Program-made: the position numbers and the translations under genes
In this document: in pieces, positions 1 to 11,259 of the stretch
Position numbering within the stretch: the first letter of the stretch is position 1
Layout of the letters: each line of letters opens with the position of its first letter
Notes under the pieces: generated by a model
What the model was told of the DNA's origin: nothing
Databases searched by the model: none
The model's input: only the letters and a program-made list of their open reading frames with translations
Source: Sipunculus nudus
Taxonomy: Eukaryota; Annelida; Sipuncula; Golfingiida; Sipunculidae
Reading direction: 5' to 3'
Assembly: GCA_026874595.1 (NCBI GenBank)
Contig: CM049320.1
Span: forward strand, 26,885,214-26,949,213
DNA: 64,000 nucleotides

Positions 1-747
1 TCCAACAATTGATTCGTTTTGTGTGTCGTCACAAATCCCGTGACTCTTCCAAACTTTAACGTCCCTGGAGCTAACACAAAACAATTCAAGGATAACAGAG
101 AAGTTTCTGCATACAGCGCCATGTTGCTTTGGAAACTCTTCCTTTTGTTGACCTTTGATGGTAAATACTTTAATCATAAGTTGATGCATTAGAAAGAAAT
201 ATAAAAGGCGTATTTTTGATTGATTTTCTGCATTTAAATTACAACGATTTTATATTCATGCTGTTTTATGATATACAAAGTTATACACATATGCGTTGTA
301 TAAATAAGTTATGTGTAGAATTTTTAATCATTTAGATTCATTTTATACATAACCGCATATATACTAACGTTTTGAATATTAGGTGGTATAGTTGAATGCA
401 ATTGTAAATATTAAAAGATCATTCTTAAATTATATTTTCAATACAAAAAAATACTATACATAAATAAACTTAATGTGTACCTAAACCCCGTTTACTGGGA
501 TATACTCCAGCAGAGTGTCAGATATTTGTTTCTAGTGACCTTGACCTTAGCGTGGCAACCATACCTTCTCAATCAGTCAGTCTTACCTGATTGCAGCACG
601 TTGCACAAAACTACCAAGTAATAAAAATGTCTGACAAAATTAGATTCCTCTGTTTGTATAATAATATAACTCTCTCTATTTTTATAATTTTCAGGCTCTG
701 GTGTTATACTATAGAGCAATCTAGCAGTTGTTCATTGCAGTAAACCG

Positions 748-794
<47 letters not shown>

Positions 795-1077
795 ATATTA
801 TAAAAAAATACAGAGAAGTTAGAATCTGTCCCCTGTTAGACTATTATCCGTCCTTAACACCTTGTAGAATATACATTTTATTAATGGCCAGGAACATTTT
901 TTTGCCAGGACGAAAAGAAGAAAATTGCTAATAATCTTCAGAATCTCATATGAGCTACACAGATATTATGTTTTTCTCGTAAACAATGAAAGAGAATAAG
1001 CTCCTACTTCAGTCCTGATAAACTATGCAAGAGAAATACAGCCATTGGAATAAACAGCCTAAAACGATATTGTTGTA
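1..1077. other. Non-coding, AT-rich; (AT)n microsatellite
   Basis: I see no convincing coding exon here. The stretch is AT-rich and contains a pure AT dinucleotide run at about 750-792. It precedes a decayed C-type lectin exon and could hold upstream exons or a promoter of that locus, but nothing in the sequence shows this. Confidence 0.5.
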
Positions 1078-1091
1078 ATGTTTTATTTACC

Positions 1092-1589
1092 TTGCCTGTC
1101 GGGACGGCTTTGGGTATTACCTGGTGTCCAAAAGAGTGGACTGCCTTCCAGTTACAGGTTTGTGAATATCCCTACGGAATGGCAGGTGGCGAGAAACTAT
1201 TGCGGAACTTTTGGTGGAGATCTGGTCAGTATAGAGACACCAACAGAGCAAGTACATATCCAGTTAATTTTCCAAGTCATGGGAAGCACCTATTCCTACC
1301 CACATACCCCGTCTGCCGTTATGTAGGTGTATTAGAGTTTTAATTAAAGATGACAGGTGGCATGTGTGTTTATATTATTGCTACAGGTTACTGGTATACA
1401 TCTTGGACGGATGAGGACCTGGAATGGGTGTGGCAATGGACAGCAATTGGCGCTGGGCTCAGCTACAGTAAATGGTATCACCTTAATACTTGCGACTACC
1501 TGCTATTGATATTGGTGGGGACCCTCCTCTGAGACGATAACGACTGTAATCATGATAGATACTTTATATGTGTGGCAGATCCACTCTGA
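1092..1589 (+). pseudogene. C-type lectin-like domain, broken
   Basis: Fragments of a C-type lectin domain (a secreted or membrane carbohydrate-binding fold common in invertebrate immunity) occur in order but not in one frame. WCPKEW at about 1122 is in one frame. YRFVNIPTEW, then NYCGTFGGDLVSIET to about 1251, is in another. After an intron-like gap with acceptor CTACAG at 1381-1386, YWYTSWTDEDLE and WVWQW continue to a TGA at 1530-1532. Beyond that stop, still in the same frame, CNHDRYFICV resembles the conserved domain end, and a second stop lies at 1587-1589. The frame break near 1145, the in-frame stop and the altered stretch before it point to a pseudogene. A multi-indel assembly error is less likely. 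The exon border before YW matches the one in the lectin remnant near 3.9 kb. Confidence 0.7.
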
Positions 1590-1619
1590 TCTTAACGGTT
1601 TCATGGACGGTCATGGAAA

Positions 1620-2276
1620 GTATGCACATACAGAACAGCCAGGGAAACGGATGTTTGGAAACAAACATGCTAGCCACACTCTTGTTTAGCTTATTACATA
1701 TTTGTTGCAAATACGGCTTGCACGATATTTTGCTTTATTGACATGGATTGAATTTGACATACGGATGTAGATAGCCATGACATAAATTCATGTGAATATT
1801 GACGGCCTTTTAGTCAAATTAATAGTTGTTAAGGTACAGCCAACAAAGACATTTTGAGTACATGGACAGTAAATTAAACAAATACCAAAGATAGAAGAAA
1901 CGAAAACATGTAACAAGCAATACAGAAAAGAAAGTGAAATATTATTTTGTTGTGCAAAATTGTGTATAATATGCGGATGGCACTATAAAAAGAAAACAAG
2001 AAAGTCGGTTTAGGGCATATTTACTCACTCTACGGGATCGTGCTTAACGTAAAATATACAGTGCCACACTGAAAGCTGAGGTATGGTTCATATATCAATG
2101 TTAGTTAATATAATTTAATAAGCATTCATTGAATAGCCGCAGGTTTTATTTATAACGAGCCAAAGTCTGAGAGTTTTCATGTATTTTTATGGAATATATT
2201 CAACACTGTTTTTCCAAGTGTTTAAGAAATGAAGGCGAGTCTTATCTTAAGTACAACCAATTTTCAGAGAGAGATT

Positions 2277-2353
<77 letters not shown>

Positions 2354-3820
2354 ACTTTTCTTAATATTGATAATAATGAGAACTTTCTCCACTCAAGTGA
2401 AAGGAGATTCAGCTTTTTTCAGGTTAATCCGTTCCGGATTGAAGAACTTTTACTTATATTTTATATTATTTTCTTTTTTTTTCTTCATTCTCAATCTCGC
2501 TATAACGCGCAGGGGATGCCTATCAGGAAGAATACGCGTAGCACGTCTCCTAATTTTCTATGGTTTTGATACGTATATACTTCGGTGCATGTCCTCTCAC
2601 CTCAAATTTAAACGGCGAAAACGTTCATTCTCCTGTAGGTGTAACTCCCTTTCAGCATAGTTTGAAATATTAGATTTACCTATTGCATATATCGAGGATC
2701 GGTCAGAACATTTCAGCGAGCGCGTGATTGTGAACATAAGGCGCTCGTCGCAGACCAGATGGAGTCCATTACATATGCGCTAAATATTCTACTCAAAACT
2801 GTGCTGTATTTCATCTTGAGATACATTGGTAATGCTATTAAAACTCTATATCTGGTCTATATCGGCATTGCACATCGAGCATCATTATCGAGTTTTAGTT
2901 GAATTTAGATATTAAATATTTCAGGGCATCTGGATGGCAAAGTTTAGCATATATTTTGCCTCGTTGCGCTCATAATAGAACTATGATACCAATTTTATCG
3001 AATATCATAGACTCATATAACACATTCCATTGAATTAAGATACTAAGTGCAGATACATGTATTCTCAGAAATATATTAATATGAAGCACTATATATAATT
3101 GCAGTCTACTGGGTGAATCCGTAGACAGAGTTTATATGTGTGAATAGTAAAATAAAATAACCAATTGCGCCGATGATGAGTAAAAATGATATAATTTGAA
3201 TATTGAGGCATAATCAAAAGTTAAAACAAGTCTCTGATTAATCTTTCGTGATGCTTTATTGAGGGTCTGTCCCACACAAATATCCAAAGTTGACTCTTTT
3301 GCATTCAACATTTTTAAAAATATTTTCCAAGTTATCTGTGGCAAGAATTCATTTATTAGTAGGTACATATTTCCATTTAATAGGTTCTACAAAACAATAT
3401 GAAAACATGGTACAAAATTTATTATTGGGCAATAAAATTCCTTTAATTAAATATTCATCGGGCTAACAAACATGTTTTTGAGGCACCGCGATTCTCAAAT
3501 TTGACCCGTGCACAAAATATTTTAATTTTTTGGGGGGTAATAGATAGATTTGTTTCTATTTCTTTCGGACATTTCTTTCGAGATGATAGGTATATTTCTG
3601 ATGAAATTATCTGCATTTCCATACTTAAACTAAAAATGCTGCTATAATCAGACGAATTAGATGTCTCAATTCTATAATATGAAAGTAAACACTTTTCCTA
3701 TTCCTTATCTCTGTTCCTATCAAAGTACAAAATAAGGCTGTCTTGGATATCCGCCACTTTGTAGGCTTAGGAAATAGGTTTAAATCATATGCTCTACCTA
3801 TCAAATGAACTGAAATGTTC
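1620..3820. other. Non-coding; compound (TC)n(AT)n microsatellite
   Basis: No coding sequence is recognised. A compound microsatellite runs TC at about 2279-2315 then AT at 2316-2349. It generates spurious SLSLSL/IYIYIY reading frames, which I leave out. Confidence 0.5.
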
Positions 3821-3824
3821 AGTT

Positions 3825-3913
3825 TGCGGGCGCCTCGCATATAGGGGCACCGGTCGTCATCCACACCTATGTCCCCTCCACGGCAGCATCGGAACCAGAG
3901 GTGAACCAGATAC
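3825..3913 (-). pseudogene. C-type lectin exon remnant with nonsense codon
   Basis: Read on the minus strand from an acceptor (CTGTAG, ending at 3914), the frame beginning GT-ATC-TGG gives IWFTSGSDAAVEGT, then TAG, then VWMTTGAP. This is the typical central segment of a C-type lectin domain: W-x-S-G-x-D, then EG-x-[WF]-x-W. The stop falls where lectins usually carry an aromatic residue, so one TGG to TAG change would explain it. The downstream NW-type segment is not recognisable in the same frame. The exon starts at the same domain position and the same phase as the second exon of the + strand lectin remnant at 1387, so the two are probably paralogous. Confidence 0.55.
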
Positions 3914-3924
3914 CTACAGATGCA

Positions 3925-4980
3925 TACAACATTGAATCGATATAATTCAAGGTAATGCTGGTTAAAATGAAAATGTCGATTTTTTTTTCTCTGGGTTTGA
4001 AAACAAATATCAAACAGCAGCATAACTTACTTTAATGCAAAACTGTACAGAGGAAAAGACACCAGTTTGCAGGAACTTTATTTTCAAACACCAAATGATT
4101 GTCGGAAAAATAGGATCAGCTACTGTATCCATTCAAACAGGCGGAATCTGTCGAAACTTCCAAACAAGGTAATATTGTATATTCTTATAATATTATACAT
4201 ACACATGGCTGATATGAAACATTTTATTTTAAAAATATGCGGAAGTCCAGAAGATGTAGAAGGAGGAAAGTGTCATATTATTTTTTGGCCAGAATAATGC
4301 CTCTCAGCTTATATCGAAATTGGGAACAAAATTCAAAGCTTTTGTTCTTTACAATAAAGGGTTCAATGGGTTATATAACTTCATATTTTGTTTATACTAT
4401 TGCTGACACCTGGTCTAAAAGTGTATATACTGTTGCTTATATATTTACCAATGGATCCCATTTCATGGATTATTGAACTTGGATAAGACTGTTCTTCGGC
4501 GGATTTAATACTAACCAGTACACCCCCGTGCCTGCTGCCATTCTCGTTTTACTGTCACAAACACAAGAAAGAAAGAAAGTTTCCAAATCAGGCTAAATCA
4601 TATAAATCAGTTGCATATCATACAAGCTACTATTTTCTCACATGCAATATATTTTTCTAATTAAACGTTTACAATAAACATAAACTGTATACAAATACTT
4701 TCCCATTTTTCATTTCTACGAAAATAAAACCTTTTTTTTTAATATAAAAATGGCCTCTTTTCCGATAAAATTAATTCAGTTTATATTAATTACAGAAAAA
4801 TGAAATTATTTTCTATGTATCAAATGTACCTTTCATTTAGAAATGAGTGGTAAGAGTATTTGTGTGCATTTATATATACCCATGTATACATTCAATCGGA
4901 AATGGACTGTTTTTAACTACTAAGTATATATATATAATATATATATATATGTGTATCTACAACTGTACTTACAATACTGT
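3925..4980. other. Non-coding; short AT run
   Basis: Nothing is recognised apart from a short (AT)n tract at about 4926-4950. Small open frames on both strands here have no recognisable motifs. Confidence 0.4.
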
Positions 4981-4989
4981 CTTACATAC

Positions 4990-5217
4990 GTGAAACAACC
5001 AGCTTCCACAATTGTTTTAGAACAGGTGTCATGATTAGTTCACATATTCCATTGTTAAAAACATTGACAGCTCTACATAATATGTCTTGATTGCAATGCA
5101 TCAGGCAACTTATTGAAGCCCCAGATTCAAGGTTCAAGCTCAAAGTAGTGGCGTTCGAGAGAGTTCTTTGCTCTTTAAGTATCTGGTATATCGTCGATGT
5201 AATCCGATATGTAGATC
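4990..5217 (-). CDS. PAN/apple-like exon (partial gene)
   Basis: On the minus strand an open exon lies between an acceptor (TATTCAG, at about 5218-5224) and a donor (GTATGTAAG at 4981-4989). It is 228 nt long and starts and ends in phase 1, the 1-1 class typical of shuffled extracellular modules. Its translation contains SISCLMHCNQDILCRAV followed by a GICEL segment. The spacing C-x3-C-x5-C-x10-C with a preceding S resembles PAN/apple domains, which mediate protein or sugar contacts in secreted proteins. A lectin-type exon remnant lies about 1.1 kb downstream on the same strand, a combination that also occurs in mollusc lectins. No start, stop or neighbouring exons of the gene were identified. 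It could also be a pseudogene exon. Confidence 0.45.
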
Positions 5218-5224
5218 CTGAATA

Positions 5225-8090
5225 AAATATAAATCCGTTCATGGAAAATAGCAGAACATTCAAACTTTTATAGTGTTATTGTACATATTGAATATCTTTA
5301 AATAAAAGATGTAAAGAGGCCTGCACCTTTCCGGAGCTTAAATTAAGCTTTTAAGTTCTTTTTTATGTTCTAACTGTCTTTGATCGAAAGAAAAGTAGAT
5401 TTTATGAAACGAATATCCTGCTGACGAACAGGGTATGATTTAAAATTCCAATTGCAGGATAAATGATGTATATACATGAAAATCCTTAATAGAAATGCAC
5501 TCTCATGCTAATTACATATGTCGCATTGGCTGTTCACTGTACCATATATTGATTTATATATTTACTCCTAGTACCCTAGCTAATTTTATAAATATATACA
5601 GTTGAACTTTTGAGAACTTAAAATGCTTTATATATCTATGCTTCCAGTGGTTTTAAGGATATCTCAGTTCTTAAATTGTTAGTGTCAGTTGGTCGGGCAA
5701 TCACTGTTAATATTTAAATAAATCCGAGTCTATATCATTGCTCGAGATAACTTACCAAAAAACGTTTAAAAACAGTATAAATAGTCTTGAAAACATGTCC
5801 ACTGAGTTTACAAAGTACCAACTCCTCAAGGATATAACCATAATGTTTAACAGTTCCCGTGCAAGTTTGTGCAGATTTATATCCAGGTCCATAGAAACAA
5901 AGCCCGAGGTATTGATTATGGTGTACAGTTATCACATGGTTTTAATGCCTTCAGCATGTCTAGCCTGTTTCAATGTCAATAATAACGAATCAAAAGTGCT
6001 AGGTATATATGATCAAACGAAAGTCTACTCTGTGTTTGATGTTGAACCAGAAATCAAGCAAACAGCTAAAAAGCCGCGGAGCAAAATAAGACACCCTCTG
6101 TTCCAACATCGTTTGTTCTGTCCTTGATAATTCTATATAAACGATGAAACGGGTAAACTGGTAGTGATTTATTGATTGTGAGCAATATATTATCATTTAT
6201 TTGTTTTAATATAAATGGTCTTCTTCATTGAGCTGGGAAAGACTATCCCATGCACGTGAACAAAGAATACCACTATTATATATATAGGAGAGGTATCATG
6301 GAACGATAAGGTTTTTTCTAGCTCTTTGCTGGTATGACAGACTAAATGGACTGCTGTTGAAAAATACGCACTAGTCGGTCTATTTTATATTCAGTAAATT
6401 TTAACCCTTTACAAATAATATATGCATGCCTATATATATATATATATATATATTATTTCTAAATCCATAAATATAGAGTAAATAAAGGTATGCTGACATT
6501 ACGTCATTCTATCATGAATTGCAAGCACGGTCCGCACGGTTGCTTGCGATCATAATGAAAAAAACAAATACGCAGTATAATTCACCAAATAAAAAAAAAT
6601 CTGTTCTCAGTTATTCTATAACGTTAAAACATTGTTCCCTGTATATTTTCAGTTAGAATTCTTGTTGAAAAAGAAACATTTGAAAGTTTGGCAAAAACTG
6701 TACCGGCGAATTCTAATAATACGCAGATTGACACCAGACTATTCTGCTGACACAGTTTACATGGGCCCACAAGGTTCATTCAAAAGTTTTAATATAAAGA
6801 GTGAGCACTCGGACATCAAAGATCAAGCTGTCCCTCGAACCTTTTTTTCCATTTTCAATATTCCCGGCCGTAAGCGGCTATCGTTATCCACTCACACGCC
6901 TATCTTGGCACCTGATTAAGCCCTTCCAGCTTGCCCCATTTGGATGGGTTTACTCTGATAAGTGTAAACCCTCCATTGATATGACACAATAAGTGTTATT
7001 ATTAAGAATTATTAAATCAATGGAAGTCAATTTTCATATTCGGCACATTCGATAATAAAATTACACATTAATGTGCGCCAGGGCGTTCTCGAATGCTCAG
7101 ATGATGGTAGCTTCATTGTGAAAGTCATCATGTCCGAGAAGTGACTGGTAACGGAGATTCAGGCACTCACGAGACATGTGTCAGTACAATCACAATGGTT
7201 AATATAACCATTCTTTCAAAGTACTTTTTAGGCGTGACTGCTGATTGAATGAAGCTGGCACTTTGTCGGACACATCGGAAATGGTGCGTTAAAATTCAGA
7301 CCTTCTGGTCAGTGAAAACAGGGGGGTTGGTCAATTGCTTCCCTTAACTAGTTACAGTATAAGTAAAAAATTACCTTCGGCATTAAGTTAAATATTGGAA
7401 AGTTTTGTCAACATAGTTTATACTTGGTCATACCATCAATGTTTCTCCATTGTCAGTCCGTTTGTAATACCGAGGTCAAATCTATCGTTACCATTAAATT
7501 GAACGATGTTGTTTAGCTTCAGTATTTATGAGTGCATTTTGAATTTCCTTTATAAATTATATGCTGGTTGTGTGAGTAAAATGATACATATATGTATGTG
7601 TGTCCACGTAACAAATAATTTATAAATTATATATATATAACATATCGAGATTGCTAGTTGGTGACCACCTGACTGTGGTTTTCTTAAGCCGTAAAAATAT
7701 CTGTGCTCGTATATCTGGCGTTGTTTTCCCTCTGTTCTATTGGTGACCCCTGCGGGATCAATCTTAATGTTTGTGTGTCATGCAAGAAAACATCTTGTAG
7801 AGCTAAAATGTATAACTTATAGGAGGTACATTCACAATATGCCGTATTTGACTAATTTTAATGAAAAGAATAACCACCTAAAGAGTGATTGTAGCCGATG
7901 GATGGCGCCACCTTGTTTCCGCATTAAAGACGAACGCTGACGCGAATACCAAAATCATATGACGCGCCAAGCGAAACTTGATAGGCTATCGATGCTGAGC
8001 GAATTGAATATATTAGAAATGGTGCATGATGGGCCTTATTTTTGGTAGATTTTCTGACACAATCACATGGTGGCAATAATGAAATAACCC
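5225..8090. other. Mostly non-coding; unassigned open frames
   Basis: Open frames of 60-130 codons exist on both strands, for example + 5738-6127 and - 5735-5935. The minus frame at 5735-5935 ends at a donor-like TTTTTG/GTAAGT near 5752, so a minus-strand exon is possible. No domain is recognised in either. An AT run lies at about 6431-6456. I would not call a gene on this evidence. Confidence 0.35.
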
Positions 8091-8480
8091 CCCCCCCCCG
8101 CCTCCCTCTGCGGTGAGCCTGGTGATTCCATTGATTCCTACATATCTGGAGAAAATGAACAGCCACCTACCACATCGCCAACTGGGGAATTACCTGAGGC
8201 GAGCAATATGGGATTTCATGCCCATCAGAACCGGTTGTCTAACTATAGAACAACAGTATCCGAAAGCAGAAACATCCTGCTCATTCTTGAATGTTTTACC
8301 GCCTCCTGGGGGAGCATACAACCCAAGCAGCCATATCAGGCGCTAGAATTTTATTCGTTCTACATTTGCCGTCCTGCAATGACCAGTACCCATTCACTTC
8401 TTGGTTGAGAGAGCACACTAGGAGTCGTAGGGCAGACGGCGGTCAGAACGGGACGCGATATCAAAAACTTGTCACACGTC
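8091..8480 (+). other. Unidentified open frame after a poly-C tract
   Basis: After a run of ten C at 8090-8099, one + frame stays open to a stop near 8408. It encodes a Ser/Thr/Pro/Glu-rich segment (ENEQPPTTSPTGELPEASN) and then a less biased tail. The composition looks coding-like, but I recognise no family and found no clear splice sites. It may be a decayed exon or transposon fragment. Confidence 0.2.
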
Positions 8481-8519
8481 CAGCGCCCTAGACGATTACG
8501 CCCCTATGCTCCACAATAA

Positions 8520-10880
8520 TAATAATAGTACAAATTTTATAATGTATTGTAAAAGAGGAAAACTACCACTTTCACCTTATCTTTCATTTTATGTTTGAAA
8601 CTGATAGTTTATGTGTACATAGTGATCCAAAACTGAATAAAATATATGTAAAGTAAGGAGAGCTAAACTAATACTATATGCAGATGAAAAAAACTTATAT
8701 TTCAGAATCTTAACGTAAATACACGATTTGTTTAAACAGTTTTCAAAATACTTCGATCAAAATATTACCAAAAAAAGAGAATCAATGTGGATTGGGAGAT
8801 CTTATGAGAGAAACAACCCAATTTAGATTAATATTACAAAAACAGATTTAACTTTCGGGTGGCTTTGTGTCCAATAATTTTAATCCTATTTGCAAGTAAA
8901 ATTTTAAATAGAATATTGGCAGTATGTATACCAATGCAAATCTATAGTTTGTTTGGTAGGATATCAATAATAAAACAATGTGTTTCCCTACATTAATTTA
9001 AACATAGGCTTAATAAGACAATTTCCGTGTTTTTTTTTGGATAAAGAAAAAATGGGGAAAATAAAAATCATAAAGGTTTAACAAATATCTGAAGGTGTAT
9101 GAATGTGTTAGATATGAATAGATTTTGACACACCTAGCTATATGGCTAAAATAAATATATTAAATAAACATGGGATTTTTTCGAACATTTTCATAAACAT
9201 TTTGGATATATAACGCTATAACATCAGTATGATTATGATGCTGACATGCACCGGCTTCTGTTGCTCAGAGATAGAACACATGACTCAAAGGACTAGATAC
9301 CAATTTAGGATAACTTATGTTAAATATCTCATCCCTGTGGTGGGTTACTTTACTTTCTGTCTCATTTTGATCTACATGATCCTTGAGCTAGATGCCTTTA
9401 TTATTGCTCACCTTCGTAGTGTCTAGGAATGTAGCCCTTTAGCTAATGGGGATAGCAATCAATATTTGTTTTCTTAGCTGTAGTTGACACATTTACAATA
9501 TTGTCACCAAGCTTGCGCTGTCCGTGTAATTGAGAGTTGCCTTAAAGTAATAACGTAGTATGTGCAAAGGGTATAGCAATACCTCAAAACCAATCACTAG
9601 TTTAAACAGGTAAAATCGATCATAGTACGTTAAATTGTATCATGTAAAACATGTATCACACGCTGTAGTATGATCTAACATCACCCTGGTATACAAGCAC
9701 ACGTCCAAAATCACAAGATATGACCCCTACCAGACAGATGTACTGAAAGCGTACCTTCTGCAGTTCTGCATGTTTGGCTTGTTCTTTTTACTCGTACGAC
9801 TACGCACGGGTACGAAATGCATACGGATCAAAGTGCACTGCGAACACAGCAGGTTACCTACCCAACCTGGTATGCCAGATTGCGTTTGTGAATGGAACAG
9901 TCGACAGTTACTAACCTATCTAACATCGTAAAATATATTTATGTTCAAGCCACTCAACTAACCTTAAAAGGTCAGCACTCTAAGAGATCTTTGTCACATT
10001 TTTCATGTAAATCAATTTGTCGGTGGTGTTAATTTATTTTAGAGACGCTTTGAATGATTGATGCGAGTAGTGTAAAACATATATCAACAAAATTATCAAC
10101 AGTCAGTCAAGTACTTATAGTTAACATTACTCAAGAACTCAAAATCAAACGATATGCCCTTTAAATTCGTCAGGCAGTTAAGGTCAAACGAGTGACTCTG
10201 TGAACTTTCTAAATATTTAAAATGATCCAAAGAAGGTACTTTTTGTGTGGCACATACATTAACAGTAATAGTGTAAAAGGCCAGCCATGTTGAAGTGAGA
10301 TAGTACCTAACTGATTTGCCAAATTGCCTATATTAATCTCGTCAGGCAGTTTAAGTCATACGAGTGATTGTGTGACGTCACATTTATCCATTCCCAGTAC
10401 TGTCCGTTGTCTTTTCAAAGAGTATTAAAGCACAGCCCCCCCCCCCCCCGCATGCAAATATCCTGTCACACGTTTTCTGAGAATTACGTTATTCTGCTTT
10501 TCTCAATGAGAATATGGATACTTATCATATACTATAAATAAATGAATTAGATTATAATTCTAAGCTCTTTACAATATCAATGTAAGTTAATCTCACCTAG
10601 TGCAATATGCCTATACCTTCAGTTATAGGTTTACTGGACTGCGCACGCTTGTGTTATTAATATGTTCTTTTGCATGTAATTATAATTACAGGGGTCGTGC
10701 AGGTTTCCTACACATTATAAAACGACATGTAAACAGGAAGTCGGTCCTCACATCGGGAAGTGTCTGAATGAGAATTACAATGATCCAATAAACGTACTTT
10801 CAGTGCTACATACAGATTCAGTCTTTTAGGTTATATTGTTTAAAATGGTATAACGAGCAAAGATAAACTGGGAACATGCG
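8520..10880. other. Non-coding, AT-rich
   Basis: No coding exon, RNA gene or known repeat is recognised. A poly-C tract lies at about 10435-10449. A short frame near 9229-9426 has a hydrophobic stretch but no other support. Confidence 0.4.
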
Positions 10881-10888
10881 ACATCATC

Positions 10889-11003
10889 AATAAAGATGAT
10901 TAAAAAAATAATTTACATATATTTACAAATAAAGATGATTAAAAATAGACCAGGCTGTATAATAAATAAATTAGAAAAATAAAAATAAAACTAAAGGCAG
11001 ATT
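10889..11003 (+). repeat. Direct repeat, copy 1
   Basis: About 115 bp, beginning at AATAAAGATGATTAAAA and ending AAAGGCAGATT, recur nearly unchanged at 11143-11259. The copies flank an (AT)n tract and a short unique segment. The similarity is plain by eye, with scattered substitutions. It may be a local duplication or paired ends of a small element. Inside copy 1, AATAAAGATGATTAAAA also recurs about 30 bp apart. Confidence 0.75.
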
Positions 11004-11042
11004 TAGTACCCTGTACATATCTCTTAACAAGTTATATATGAA

Positions 11043-11045
<3 letters not shown>

Positions 11046-11088
<43 letters not shown>
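11046..11088. repeat. (AT)n microsatellite
   Basis: Uninterrupted AT dinucleotide run of about 42 bp lying between the two copies of the flanking direct repeat. Confidence 0.95.
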
Positions 11089-11090
<2 letters not shown>

Positions 11091-11142
11091 ATCAGATGTT
11101 CGAAGGCAAACATACTTTCATTTTTCCATGCAAGGTTCAATC

Positions 11143-11259
11143 AAATAAAGATGATTAAAAAAAATCATTTACATATATTTACAAATAAATATGATTTAAA
11201 ATAGACCAGGCTGTATAATAAATAAATTAGGAAAATGAAAATAAAATTAAAGGCAGATT
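11143..11259 (+). repeat. Direct repeat, copy 2
   Basis: Second copy of the 115-bp repeat seen at 10889-11003, in the same orientation and with a few point differences. Confidence 0.75.

Noticed and set aside
5738-6127. 129-codon + frame as a gene
   Set aside because: There is no recognised domain or splice support, and open frames overlap on the other strand.
9229-9426. Small membrane protein candidate
   Set aside because: One hydrophobic stretch in an AT-rich, otherwise featureless region is weak evidence.
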